In this document: positions 1-8,054 of the stretch, one piece after another
Layout of the letters: the number at the start of each line of letters is the position of its first letter
Position numbering within the stretch: the stretch's first letter is position 1
Source: Anabaenopsis elenkinii CCIBt3563
GTDB taxonomy: Bacteria; Cyanobacteriota; Cyanobacteriia; Cyanobacteriales; Nostocaceae
DNA: 64,000 bases
Reading direction: 5' to 3'
Assembly: GCF_015245355.1 (NCBI RefSeq)
Contig: NZ_CP063311.1
Span: forward strand, 1,333,564-1,397,563
Translations under genes and position numbers: made by a program
The notes under the pieces: generated by a model
The model's database searches: none
Told to the model about the DNA's origin: nothing
The model's input: only the letters and a program-made list of their open reading frames with translations

Positions 1-936
1 TTCTTCCCCAGATAAGATGGGTTCTATAATGGCTTTTACTCTATTTTCTCGCAGTCGCTCTGCTAAACTATCTAGATGGGTGTCTTGCCTTTGAATTAGT
101 ATATCTTTAGCTTGATTAATTAAATCTACCGTGATGGGGATATTCACATCTTGTGCTAAGTATTCTGTAACTTCCTTAGCTAAAGCATTGACTAACCAAG
201 GTTGACCCTGGGTTAAATAGTAGGCGTGGTTAATAGCTTCGGGGGTGAAGATTTGCCCTGTGGCTGCGGTGTGTTGTGTGTATAGACTCTTTACATCTTC
301 TAAGGTGAAATTACTCAAGGTGAGAGAGCGCACCTTGATATTAAAGGGGCTAGAGGTATTTAACCTGTCAGTACCACCAGAAGCTACCTTATAATCACGT
401 ACATCCCGCATCCCGATTAACGCCACACATTGGGGGAAACCTTGGGGGCGATTGGGATAACCATCGCGAATTTGTCGTAATATAGCAATTAAGGTTTCAT
501 TAGCTAAAGCATCGATTTCATCAATAAACACTACCAAAGGAAGGGATGAAACCTTTGCCCATGATTCTAATGTTGCTCCAATCCGTCGCCCTACAGGAGC
601 ATCAGGCCATTTAGGGGGTTGTAATTCATCAGGTAACCTGTGACTAATAGCACCCCGCCAAGCGTCTAAAATGGCTAATTCGGCGATATCTGGTTGATTT
701 GAAAAAGCTGCCCCTACCTCTACAGATACCATGACAGCAGTATATTTACCACTGGCTGTTAATTCCTGTGCTAGGGTGAGCATGGCAGTGGTTTTACCGG
801 TTTGTCTGGGTGCATGGATGACAAAGTAATTGCGCTGTTCAATCAGGCGTTTTAACTCTGGTAACCGTTCACTGGTGGGTAGGGTATAGTGTATATCTGG
901 TTGACAAGGACCTGCTGTGTTAAACCATTTAGTCAT
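1..936 (-). CDS. AAA-like ATP-binding protein, 3' end outside the window
   Basis: An open frame of 312 codons starts at the ATG complementary to 934-936 and runs off the left edge without a stop. The protein begins MTKWFNTAGPCQPDIHYTLP. It has a Walker A-like P-loop in APRQTGKTT near residue 45, a Walker B-like LVVFIDEIDAL near residue 135, and GMRDVRDY where a sensor arginine would lie. This layout fits the cyanobacterial AAA-like ATPases that carry further C-terminal regions, but that part is not visible. Substrate and role cannot be told from the sequence. It is transcribed away from hisS, which ends 141 bases to the right. Confidence 0.8.
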   Translation of the reverse strand, partial: MTKWFNTAGPCQPDIHYTLPTSERLPELKRLIEQRNYFVIHAPRQTGKTTAMLTLAQELTASGKYTAVMVSVEVGAAFSNQPDIAELAILDAWRGAISHRLPDELQPPKWPDAPVGRRIGATLESWAKVSSLPLVVFIDEIDALANETLIAILRQIRDGYPNRPQGFPQCVALIGMRDVRDYKVASGGTDRLNTSSPFNIKVRSLTLSNFTLEDVKSLYTQHTAATGQIFTPEAINHAYYLTQGQPWLVNALAKEVTEYLAQDVNIPITVDLINQAKDILIQRQDTHLDSLAERLRENRVKAIIEPILSGEE

Positions 937-1076
937 AAAAGTTTAGGTAGAGGTTGACTGTTGACCGTTGTAACAATTTTTGAGAAATATCACAGGGAGC
1001 GAGTGTAGTTTTAGGTGTATCTAAAATTTTTGATACATCATAAAGGACTTTTAAAACAACCTCTAACTAAACCATG

Positions 1077-2465
1077 TTACCCCAACCGGTTTTTAATTTC
1101 TCCTGCTAAGTTATCTAGGGTTACTTCCACCTGTTCACCTGATTTTAAATCCTTGAGAGATGACCTTTGGGCTGCAGCTTCCTCCGAACCAATAATTACA
1201 CAAAATTGAATCCCTTGTTTATCAGCAAGTTGGAATTGTTTACCTAAAGGGCGCTGCTCAAAATTAGTCACCACATTAATTCCTGCCCGGCGCAGGTTTT
1301 GAGATACATTTAAATAAATAGGCATTAAATCTGCTTGCATATTCACCACCATCACCTGCGCTGGTGTAGGAGATAAAGTATTGAGAATACCAGCCTTGAG
1401 CAGACGACTAATTAAACGAGTTAAGCCAATAGAAATACCCACACCGGGCATTTTTTCCCCTAAAAAAGTCCCCACCAACTCCTCATATCTACCCCCAGAG
1501 CAAATACTACCTAAAGCCTCATGACCTAACAAAGTTGTTTCGTAAACCGTACCCGTATAATAATCAAGACCACGAGCAATAGATAAATCAATACAAAACC
1601 GATTTTCTGAGACTCCCAAATTACGCACACCTGCAATGACAGTTGCTAACTCAGTCACCCCCAAATTAAACACCTGCGCCTCTGGGAGATTTTCCGCCAA
1701 ATGCGTGAGCTTATCTAAAACCTGATCAACAGAACCATGAATATTAATAAAATCAATAATTTTTTGTGTATATTCAGTATTAATACCTTCTGCTGCCAAA
1801 GCTTGCTTAACTTTAGCCTCACCAATTTTTTCTAGATTGTCAATTATACTAATACAGGATTTAATTTTATTTTCAGGAATACCCACAGATTGAAAAAAGC
1901 CTGTAAGCACTTTCCGATTATTGATGCGAATCAGAAAATCACCAATATTAACTTTCTCAAAGATTTCGCTAATAATTGCCGGCATTTGAGCATCATAGAG
2001 TAAACTCAGTTCACGACGAGCCACCACATCAATATCACACTGACGGAACTGACGAAACCGCCCATCCTTGGCCCGTTCACCCCGAAACACCACATCCATT
2101 TGGTAACGCGCAAAAGGAAAAGTTAACTCATTGAGGTGACGAGCAATATAAGCAGCTAGGGGTACAGTTTGGTCGAATTTTAAAGCCCTAGCTTCCGAAC
2201 CTGTTTCCCCTGCCCTTTCCTTTTGAGCTTGCAGATTTGGTGGTAATATAGGGTCAATGCCATAAATAATATTATCCCCCTGATTGCCCTTAGCTTGCAG
2301 AACTTCTAAACGTTCCACCGCGGGGGTTTCAATGGGAGTAAAGCCATAACTTTCAAACACCCGGCGAATATTATCCAACAAATATAATTCCAAGCGTTTT
2401 TCGCTGGGAAGAAATTCGGGGAACCCGCTGGGGGTAGAAAAATTAATTTTGTCACCTTTGACCAT
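1077..2465 (-). CDS. hisS: histidyl-tRNA synthetase
   Basis: Class II aminoacyl-tRNA synthetase that charges tRNA-His with histidine in the cytoplasm. The 462 residues match the longer cyanobacterial HisRS form. Visible signatures are the class II motif 2 loop FRGERAKDGRFRQF (127-140), the HisRS-specific GLDYYTG (299-305), the glycine-rich motif 3 region around GVGISIGLTR (341-350), and a C-terminal anticodon-binding domain from about 367. The ATG start gives the conserved N-terminus NFSTPSGFPEFLP. It is monocistronic as far as can be seen. Identification is secure. Confidence 0.97.
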   Translation of the reverse strand: MVKGDKINFSTPSGFPEFLPSEKRLELYLLDNIRRVFESYGFTPIETPAVERLEVLQAKGNQGDNIIYGIDPILPPNLQAQKERAGETGSEARALKFDQTVPLAAYIARHLNELTFPFARYQMDVVFRGERAKDGRFRQFRQCDIDVVARRELSLLYDAQMPAIISEIFEKVNIGDFLIRINNRKVLTGFFQSVGIPENKIKSCISIIDNLEKIGEAKVKQALAAEGINTEYTQKIIDFINIHGSVDQVLDKLTHLAENLPEAQVFNLGVTELATVIAGVRNLGVSENRFCIDLSIARGLDYYTGTVYETTLLGHEALGSICSGGRYEELVGTFLGEKMPGVGISIGLTRLISRLLKAGILNTLSPTPAQVMVVNMQADLMPIYLNVSQNLRRAGINVVTNFEQRPLGKQFQLADKQGIQFCVIIGSEEAAAQRSSLKDLKSGEQVEVTLDNLAGEIKNRLG

Positions 2466-2570
2466 ACTTACACCTTATTAAATATCAGATTAAGCAATTA
2501 AGAAATTAAATTATAACCCTTCTCATATAAATAGAATCCAGAGCCACTCTACCAGAAAACGCGCACAGTG

Positions 2571-2813
2571 CCCCTGGTTTCTAACTATGGGGGTGTAGTG
2601 CGCTAGCGACTTTAGTCGCATTAGAACGATTGACTGGCTTTAGCCACAGTGATATGATGGACAAAGCGAGTAAACAACCATTTACACGCGACTTGCAGCC
2701 GTGGGGCACACGGTCAAGATGCTTGCAGTTAGCGGAGCGGCGCGTTAGCGCGGGTAAATTCATTGGAATCCCCGTGAAGCAAGAATCCCCTGGCTTCTAG
2801 CCGTGGGGAGTGT
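2571..2813. repeat. relic of an IS200/IS605-type element (paired hairpin ends)
   Basis: Two imperfect 27-base copies of the same hairpin stand in direct orientation at 2571-2597 and 2787-2813. Both follow the pattern CCCCTGG-TTCTA-TGGGG followed by GTGTA. Hairpins of this kind, with the AATCCCC lead seen at 2784-2790, sit at the ends of cyanobacterial IS200/IS605 elements. The 190 bases between them hold further short palindromes and no credible transposase frame. The unit is therefore read as a deleted or MITE-like relic between hisS and the aldehyde dehydrogenase gene. The family assignment rests on end structure only. Confidence 0.5.
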
Positions 2814-2817
2814 AAAA

Positions 2818-4251
2818 TTAGTGTAAATCGTCCAAACCCCGATCAAACCACCAAGGGTCGGGACTAGAGTTAGTTTTAATCAAAAATGCTTTTTTTCTCA
2901 GGAAGCGTTGAATTAACCCTTTTCCCAGGGGTGACCCTCCCAGACCGGAGAATTTAAAAGAATTTTTTTCTCCCTCAGACATAATAGCAGTCAAAGCAGC
3001 ATCATTAATACTAATAGCACCAGCATCAATTTGTCTGGCCACAGCTAAGGCCTCCCCCTCGGAGAGTGCAAACACCGCCGCGCTCTGTCCATATATAGAA
3101 TCATTTGCTAAGTATACTGCTTCCTCAACGGTGGTAAATGGCATTACTGGCATAATGGGGCCAAAAGTTGGTTCTGTCATCACCTTCATAGAATGGTTGA
3201 CCTGGGTAATTACCGTGGGACGACACCACCAACCCCCGCCTAATTGTTCCACCTTACCACCACAATGTATTAATGCTCCCTTTTCCATTGCATCTATCAG
3301 ATGGTCGTTAATAATTGCGGCTTGTCTTTCGGTGATAATAGGGCCAATTTCTCCACTGTTCAGCTGGGGATAGGCTAACTGTAAACTAATAGCTCTAGCT
3401 ATGAGTTGATGATAAAACTCTTCAAATATTGATTGGGCTACATAAATTCTTTGAATTGAAACAAACGACTGTCCAGCGTTGACCACCGAACCCCACAAAA
3501 TAGCTGAGGTGGCTAATTCCAGATTAGCTGATTCTAAAACAATGGCTGGGTCTTTTCCCTCTAATTCTAAATAGGCGGGAATAAAACGTTGAGCTGCGGC
3601 CTGAGCTACTTTTCTCCCGGTGGTTAAACTCCCGGAAAAGCAAACTAAATCTACATTTTCTATGAGGTTAGCACCTGTTTCACCTCCTCCCTCCACAAAA
3701 CTTAACACATCACGCATATCTGGTACACCATTGAGAGCTGTAATTAGGGGGGCGACGAAGCGGGGTGAAATCTCGCTAGGTTTGACAATGACGGCACAAC
3801 CTGCTAATAATGCGGGGATAGTATTAATTGTAGATAGCAATAGGGGTAAGTTCCAGGAGCTAATTACCCCCACTAAGGGGTAAGGTACTGATGTTTGTTC
3901 TAGGGCGATAAATGGGACTGCTGTATTTTTAGCCCAGTCTCGCAGTAATTCCGGTCCTAAGTCACACCAACGGTCAATATTATCTAGGAAAGAGTTGATT
4001 TCTAATATTGAGGTGGACAGTCTCCCGGTATCACTTACCAAAGCCTGTGTTAGCTGTTCCCTCCCAGTCACTATTGCTTGTTTCCATGTCTGTAAAGCCT
4101 CAATTCTGGCTTCTAAACCCATCTGATACCAGCGAATTTGCGCCCTCCGGGCGCGCTGGCATTGGTGTGATAATAATCTAGGGGATGGCGGTAGAATTAC
4201 ATAGTCATACTTGCCATTTCGAGGGTTACGGACTTCGGTCGGTTTATTCAT
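2818..4251 (-). CDS. aldehyde dehydrogenase family protein lacking the catalytic cysteine
   Basis: A full-length 477-residue NAD(P)+-dependent aldehyde dehydrogenase fold. The Rossmann domain shows SSWNLP (131-136), where Asn134 is the oxyanion residue, and VKPSE (156-160) for the cofactor. The general-base glutamate lies in LELEGK at 229, where the family normally has ELGGK. The nucleophile motif reads NAGQSFVSIQR, so the expected catalytic cysteine is Phe263 (codon TTT at 3463-3465). Without that thiol, aldehyde oxidation should fail. The protein may be inactive, may have another role, or may be an early pseudogene. The frame is otherwise intact and a terminal ATG start fits. The gene stands alone, with the IS-like relic downstream. 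Confidence 0.85.
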   Translation of the reverse strand: MNKPTEVRNPRNGKYDYVILPPSPRLLSHQCQRARRAQIRWYQMGLEARIEALQTWKQAIVTGREQLTQALVSDTGRLSTSILEINSFLDNIDRWCDLGPELLRDWAKNTAVPFIALEQTSVPYPLVGVISSWNLPLLLSTINTIPALLAGCAVIVKPSEISPRFVAPLITALNGVPDMRDVLSFVEGGGETGANLIENVDLVCFSGSLTTGRKVAQAAAQRFIPAYLELEGKDPAIVLESANLELATSAILWGSVVNAGQSFVSIQRIYVAQSIFEEFYHQLIARAISLQLAYPQLNSGEIGPIITERQAAIINDHLIDAMEKGALIHCGGKVEQLGGGWWCRPTVITQVNHSMKVMTEPTFGPIMPVMPFTTVEEAVYLANDSIYGQSAAVFALSEGEALAVARQIDAGAISINDAALTAIMSEGEKNSFKFSGLGGSPLGKGLIQRFLRKKAFLIKTNSSPDPWWFDRGLDDLH

Positions 4252-4341
4252 TAGTATATTTTTTACATTTAAATTAAGTAGCGATCGCCAAGGTTACCTC
4301 TCATATCTGTTACTCAGAAAAAAAATATCTTAAAAATGGAA

Positions 4342-5304
4342 TTAATTAAGTTGAAATGGTGTATAGTTGCCTCCTAATGCTTCCACAATGGTGCGAGTAT
4401 TAGCTACCATCATTTTGATATAGGAATCGGTATCACTACCTTTTGCACCAATAGAATCAGAGTATAATTTACCCCGTGCTAATTTTACACCGGCTTCTTG
4501 GGCTACAGTAGTAATTAAGGCCTGGTTAATTGTAGTCTCAGCAAAAATAGCGGGTACACCTGTCTTTTTAATAGACTCTACCAAACGCTTAACTGTTTGG
4601 GCGCTGGGTTGTTCTTCTGTACTCACACCAATTAATGTCCCAGCGATCGCCATCCCATAGGCTTGAGTATAATATTGAAAAGCGTCATGGGTGGTCACCA
4701 GTTGGCGGTTATCTGGGGGGATAGTTTGAATTTGTTGATTAATCCAGTTATGTAATTGCTGTAATTCATTGGTTAACTCAGATGCTCTTTGAGTAAATGC
4801 TGTAGCATCTGCTGGGGATAATTTAATCAACTCATCCCGAATTATATTGACCATAGCGATGGCATTTTCTGCACTTCCCCACACATGGGGGTCTGGTATA
4901 ATTTTCCCATCACCTTGATCTAACTTCAAAGCTGAGACAACTTCCCCCACTGCTACCTTCTGGGCTTTTTCACCCACCGCATTCATTAACTTAATTAATC
5001 CCGGTTCCAAATCATAGCCATTATACAAAATTAAATCAGCCGTTTCTAAAACCCGGCCATCTGCTGGAGTCGGTTCATAAACATGGGGGTCTACACCTGC
5101 TTGGAGAATACTAATTAACTCAATTTCCTCTCCCCCAACTACCTCAGCCAAATCAGCAATAATAGTATTAGTTGCAACTACTCGCGGTTGTCCATTCATC
5201 TCCCCTGAGATGTCGTTACTGTCTAGTTGGTTACATCCCCCTATGGCCAGCCCTAATAATACTCCTACCACAGCTTGGCACAATAATCTAGCTGTTGATT
5301 TCAT
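4342..5304 (-). CDS. mntC: Mn/Zn ABC transporter substrate-binding lipoprotein
   Basis: Cluster A-I metal-binding lipoprotein (ZnuA/TroA/MntC family, 320 residues) that delivers a divalent cation to the membrane permease. The lipobox LAIGGC places the lipidated cysteine at residue 24. Likely metal ligands are His74 (DPHVYE), His140 (DPHVW), His206 (TTHDAF) and Asp283 (YSDSIG). The third ligand is His, as in TroA and ZnuA, whereas typical Mn-binding members have Glu there. The metal is therefore probably Mn but could be Zn. The gene is divergent from mntA and shares a 108-base promoter region with it. Confidence 0.82.
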   Translation of the reverse strand: MKSTARLLCQAVVGVLLGLAIGGCNQLDSNDISGEMNGQPRVVATNTIIADLAEVVGGEEIELISILQAGVDPHVYEPTPADGRVLETADLILYNGYDLEPGLIKLMNAVGEKAQKVAVGEVVSALKLDQGDGKIIPDPHVWGSAENAIAMVNIIRDELIKLSPADATAFTQRASELTNELQQLHNWINQQIQTIPPDNRQLVTTHDAFQYYTQAYGMAIAGTLIGVSTEEQPSAQTVKRLVESIKKTGVPAIFAETTINQALITTVAQEAGVKLARGKLYSDSIGAKGSDTDSYIKMMVANTRTIVEALGGNYTPFQLN

Positions 5305-5320
5305 CGAGTTACACTTCTTC

Positions 5321-5370
5321 TCATATTTTTCTCATATTTAATCATATTTAAGGTACAATATTCTCATATT
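5321..5370. promoter_or_regulatory. TCATATT iterons in the mntC-mntA intergenic region
   Basis: The heptamer TCATATT occurs four times on the plus strand, at 5321, 5332, 5342 and 5364. Starts are 11, 10 and 22 bases apart, so all copies face the same side of the helix. Direct repeats at helical-turn spacing are the usual target of OmpR-type response regulators. In Synechocystis the Mn-importer genes are controlled by such a regulator, ManR. That this array is its target is an inference. Confidence 0.5.
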
Positions 5371-5412
5371 CTTTTCATTTTTCCACCAAAGGGAACAGGA
5401 AAAACCGGAACT

Positions 5413-6141
5413 ATGAGTATTAATATTACCCATGTGGGGGTGCATTACCGCACATTACCAGCTTTAGTAGATGTTAACTGTATTATTAAACCAGGGAGAA
5501 TCACGGGGATTTTTGGCCCTAATGGTGCGGGTAAAAGTACCTTAATGAAAGCCATGCTGGGGTTAGTCCCCCTTAGTAGTGGCAGAGTATTGTATAAAGA
5601 GAAACCATTAACCCAGCAACTAGAAAAAGTCGCATATATCCCCCAGCGCAATCAAATAGATTGGAGTTACCCTGCTACGGTGTGGGATGTGGCGATGATG
5701 GGAAGGGTAAAAAAGACGGGTTGGTTACGTAGCTTTTCCCCAGTTAGTCACCAGGAAACTAAAAACGCTCTCCAACGAGTAGAAATGTTAGCATATTGCG
5801 ATCGCCCCATAGGAGAATTATCAGGGGGACAACAACAAAGAGTATTTTTAGCCCGTGCTTTGGCACAGCAAGCAGATATATACTGCTGTGATGAACCATT
5901 AGCGGGTATTGACCAAAAAACCCAAGCTGTAATTTTCACCGTCTTTCGGGAATTAGCCGCCGCTGGTAAAATTGTTTTAGTGGTTAACCACGATTTAGGT
6001 GAATCAATTACCCATTTTGATGATTTAATTTTACTCAACCGGGAATTAATCGCTACAGGTGTACGACAGCAAGTTCTGACAGCATCAAACCTGAATCGCG
6101 CCTATGGTGGTCAAGTTATGTACTTTAATCATGCTGCTTAA
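5413..6141 (+). CDS. mntA: Mn/Zn ABC transporter ATP-binding protein
   Basis: The 242-residue ATPase that powers the cation importer. Walker A is GPNGAGKST near residue 35, the Q-loop region reads IPQRNQIDWSYP, the ABC signature is LSGGQQQR, and Walker B is DIYCCDEPLAG followed by the switch histidine in VVNHDLG. It is transcribed divergently from the binding-protein gene and is followed 34 bases later by the permease gene, so the two probably form one transcript. The family is certain; the metal is inferred from the neighbours. Confidence 0.9.
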   Translation: MSINITHVGVHYRTLPALVDVNCIIKPGRITGIFGPNGAGKSTLMKAMLGLVPLSSGRVLYKEKPLTQQLEKVAYIPQRNQIDWSYPATVWDVAMMGRVKKTGWLRSFSPVSHQETKNALQRVEMLAYCDRPIGELSGGQQQRVFLARALAQQADIYCCDEPLAGIDQKTQAVIFTVFRELAAAGKIVLVVNHDLGESITHFDDLILLNRELIATGVRQQVLTASNLNRAYGGQVMYFNHAA

Positions 6142-6175
6142 ATTCTCTCTATGTCTGCTGCTAGTATAAATACGT

Positions 6176-7027
6176 ATGATTGAAGCATTAATTGAGCCAC
6201 TGCAATATACCTTTATGCAGCGATCGCTACTGGTCGCCATCATAGTCGGTTTGCTGTGTGCCGTGGTAGGTAGTTACTTAATGGTGCAAAGACTAGCATT
6301 ACTGGGTGATGCTATCAGTCATTCAGTCTTGCCAGGACTAGCGATCGCCTTTATAATAGGAGGAAACATTTATTTAGGCGCATTTATAGCCGGGGTAATC
6401 AGTACAATCGCCATCACCTGGATAAAAACCCACTCCCCCATCAAAGAAGATGCAGCCATGGGTATAGTCCTTTCAGCATTTTTCGCCACGGGTATCACCT
6501 TAATTACAGTCATTCAAAAAACCCAAAAAATCGACCTGAGTCACTTTCTATTTGGTAACATTCTGGGGGTAACATCCCAGGAAGTGCGAGACACCGCCAT
6601 TATTGCCGCTATAGTTTTAATAGTTGTTTTGTTATTATATAAAGAACTATTATTTTACACCTTTGACCCCCTAGGGGCACAAGCTGCGGGTTTACCAGTA
6701 AATCGGTTAAACTTTGGCTTAATGGTGCTGATTGCTCTGACAATTGTCGCTAGCATGAAAACTGTAGGCGTTATCCTAGTCTTAGCACTGTTAATTACAC
6801 CGGGAGCGACTGCTTACCTGTTAGTGAAACGTTTACATCAAGTCATGATTTTAGGCGCATTCGCTGGGTGTATCTCCAGTATTAGCGGAATGTACCTCAG
6901 CTACTTTTTTAATTTACCTTCTGGTCCAGCCATAGTTTTAGTAGCATCAGGGTTATTTGTATTAGTATTACTCTTCAGTCCTAAAAACGGGATTTTTACA
7001 TCAAGAATGAATCGGAAAAATACATAA
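6176..7027 (+). CDS. mntB: Mn/Zn ABC transporter permease
   Basis: ABC-3 family integral membrane subunit of 283 residues, with about eight hydrophobic segments. The family hallmark GDAISHSVLPGLA lies near residue 44 and the coupling region LDPLGA-like TFDPLGAQAAGL near 160. It forms the channel for the cation delivered by the neighbouring lipoprotein. It follows mntA closely on the same strand and ends 80 bases before a HAD gene, which may be cotranscribed. Confidence 0.9.
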   Translation: MIEALIEPLQYTFMQRSLLVAIIVGLLCAVVGSYLMVQRLALLGDAISHSVLPGLAIAFIIGGNIYLGAFIAGVISTIAITWIKTHSPIKEDAAMGIVLSAFFATGITLITVIQKTQKIDLSHFLFGNILGVTSQEVRDTAIIAAIVLIVVLLLYKELLFYTFDPLGAQAAGLPVNRLNFGLMVLIALTIVASMKTVGVILVLALLITPGATAYLLVKRLHQVMILGAFAGCISSISGMYLSYFFNLPSGPAIVLVASGLFVLVLLFSPKNGIFTSRMNRKNT

Positions 7028-7107
7028 ATGATTAAATACTGACAAAAATTACAGCCTACTTGGAAATTCTTCGCTAATCTAACAAAAGCAGTTTATTTCC
7101 CAGCAAA

Positions 7108-7893
7108 ATGACCGGAAGCAGTCCCACAATTTTAGCACTAGACTTTGATGGAGTAATTTGCGATGGACTAATTGAGTATTTTGAAGTCGCATGGCGGACT
7201 TACTGTAAAATTTGGTCCCCAGTAGATAACACACCCCCAGATGATTTACCATTAAGATTCTATCGCCTCAGACCAGTGATTGAAACCGGTTGGGAAATGC
7301 CAGTTTTAATCAAAGCCTTAATAGATGGAATTCCCGAAACCTCAATTTTTCAGGAATGGGCGAAAATCACCCCCCAGATTTTATCAGCGTATAATCTGCA
7401 ATCCCAAACAATTGCCCTCCAACTTGACAACTTGCGGGATGAATGGATCAAAACTGACCTAGAAGGTTGGCTAAACCTGCATAGATTCTACCCGGGCGTA
7501 GTAGAAAGAATGAAAATCACCCTAGGGAGTGAAACAAAAATATACATTGTCACCACCAAAGAAGGGCGCTTTGTAGAGCGGTTATTAGCAAGAGAAGGAG
7601 TGAACCTACCCCCAGGGGTAATTTTCGGTAAAGAAGTCAAACGACCCAAATATGAAACTTTGAGAGAATTAATTGCTAACGCCACCGAAAAACCAGTTAA
7701 ACTGTGGTTTGTCGAAGATAGACTTAAAACATTGCAATTAGTGCAACAACAAACAGACCTGGAAGATGTGAAACTTTTCCTAGCAGACTGGGGATATAAC
7801 ACCCAAACAGAAAGGAAAGCAGCCCAAACTCATCCCACCATCGGACTACTAAGCCTGTCCCAGTTTACTAAAAACTTCCCTGCCTGGCAATAA
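7108..7893 (+). CDS. HAD-superfamily hydrolase
   Basis: A 261-residue cytoplasmic protein with the haloacid dehalogenase motif I DFDGVICDG near residue 12, a motif II threonine in IYIVTTKEGRF, a motif III lysine region (GKEVKRPKYE) and the acidic motif IV WFVEDRL. All four catalytic motifs are present, so it is probably an active phosphatase, but nothing shows the substrate. It lies 80 bases downstream of the metal permease on the same strand. Confidence 0.8.
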   Translation: MTGSSPTILALDFDGVICDGLIEYFEVAWRTYCKIWSPVDNTPPDDLPLRFYRLRPVIETGWEMPVLIKALIDGIPETSIFQEWAKITPQILSAYNLQSQTIALQLDNLRDEWIKTDLEGWLNLHRFYPGVVERMKITLGSETKIYIVTTKEGRFVERLLAREGVNLPPGVIFGKEVKRPKYETLRELIANATEKPVKLWFVEDRLKTLQLVQQQTDLEDVKLFLADWGYNTQTERKAAQTHPTIGLLSLSQFTKNFPAWQ

Positions 7894-7915
7894 CTCCTCA
7901 AACCCTAGGCACATG

Positions 7916-8005
7916 ATCATCTGTGTTCATCTGTGGTGATTTCTTCCACTCACAGATGATTGAGTAAATCTAAAAATTGTGCTATGAGTGCTATAAATTT
8001 ATAGC
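7916..8005. repeat. inverted repeat and perfect palindrome upstream of nurA
   Basis: A 10-base perfect inverted repeat (ATCATCTGTG at 7916-7925, CACAGATGAT at 7951-7960) is followed by the perfect 16-base palindrome GCTATAAATTTATAGC at 7990-8005. The palindrome lies 50 bases before the nurA ATG. The first could act as a terminator-like hairpin for the HAD gene. The second is a possible operator. Neither has been linked to a known regulator. Confidence 0.35.
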
Positions 8006-8054
8006 AATATAAAATAACTGTGGTTAACATCACCAACCAAACCTAAGTTATTTT

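Noticed and set aside
2581-2763. Minus-strand frame of 60 codons in the IS605-like relic
   Set aside because: It has no ribosome-binding site and lies across repeat sequence with palindromes; the residues do not match a transposase.
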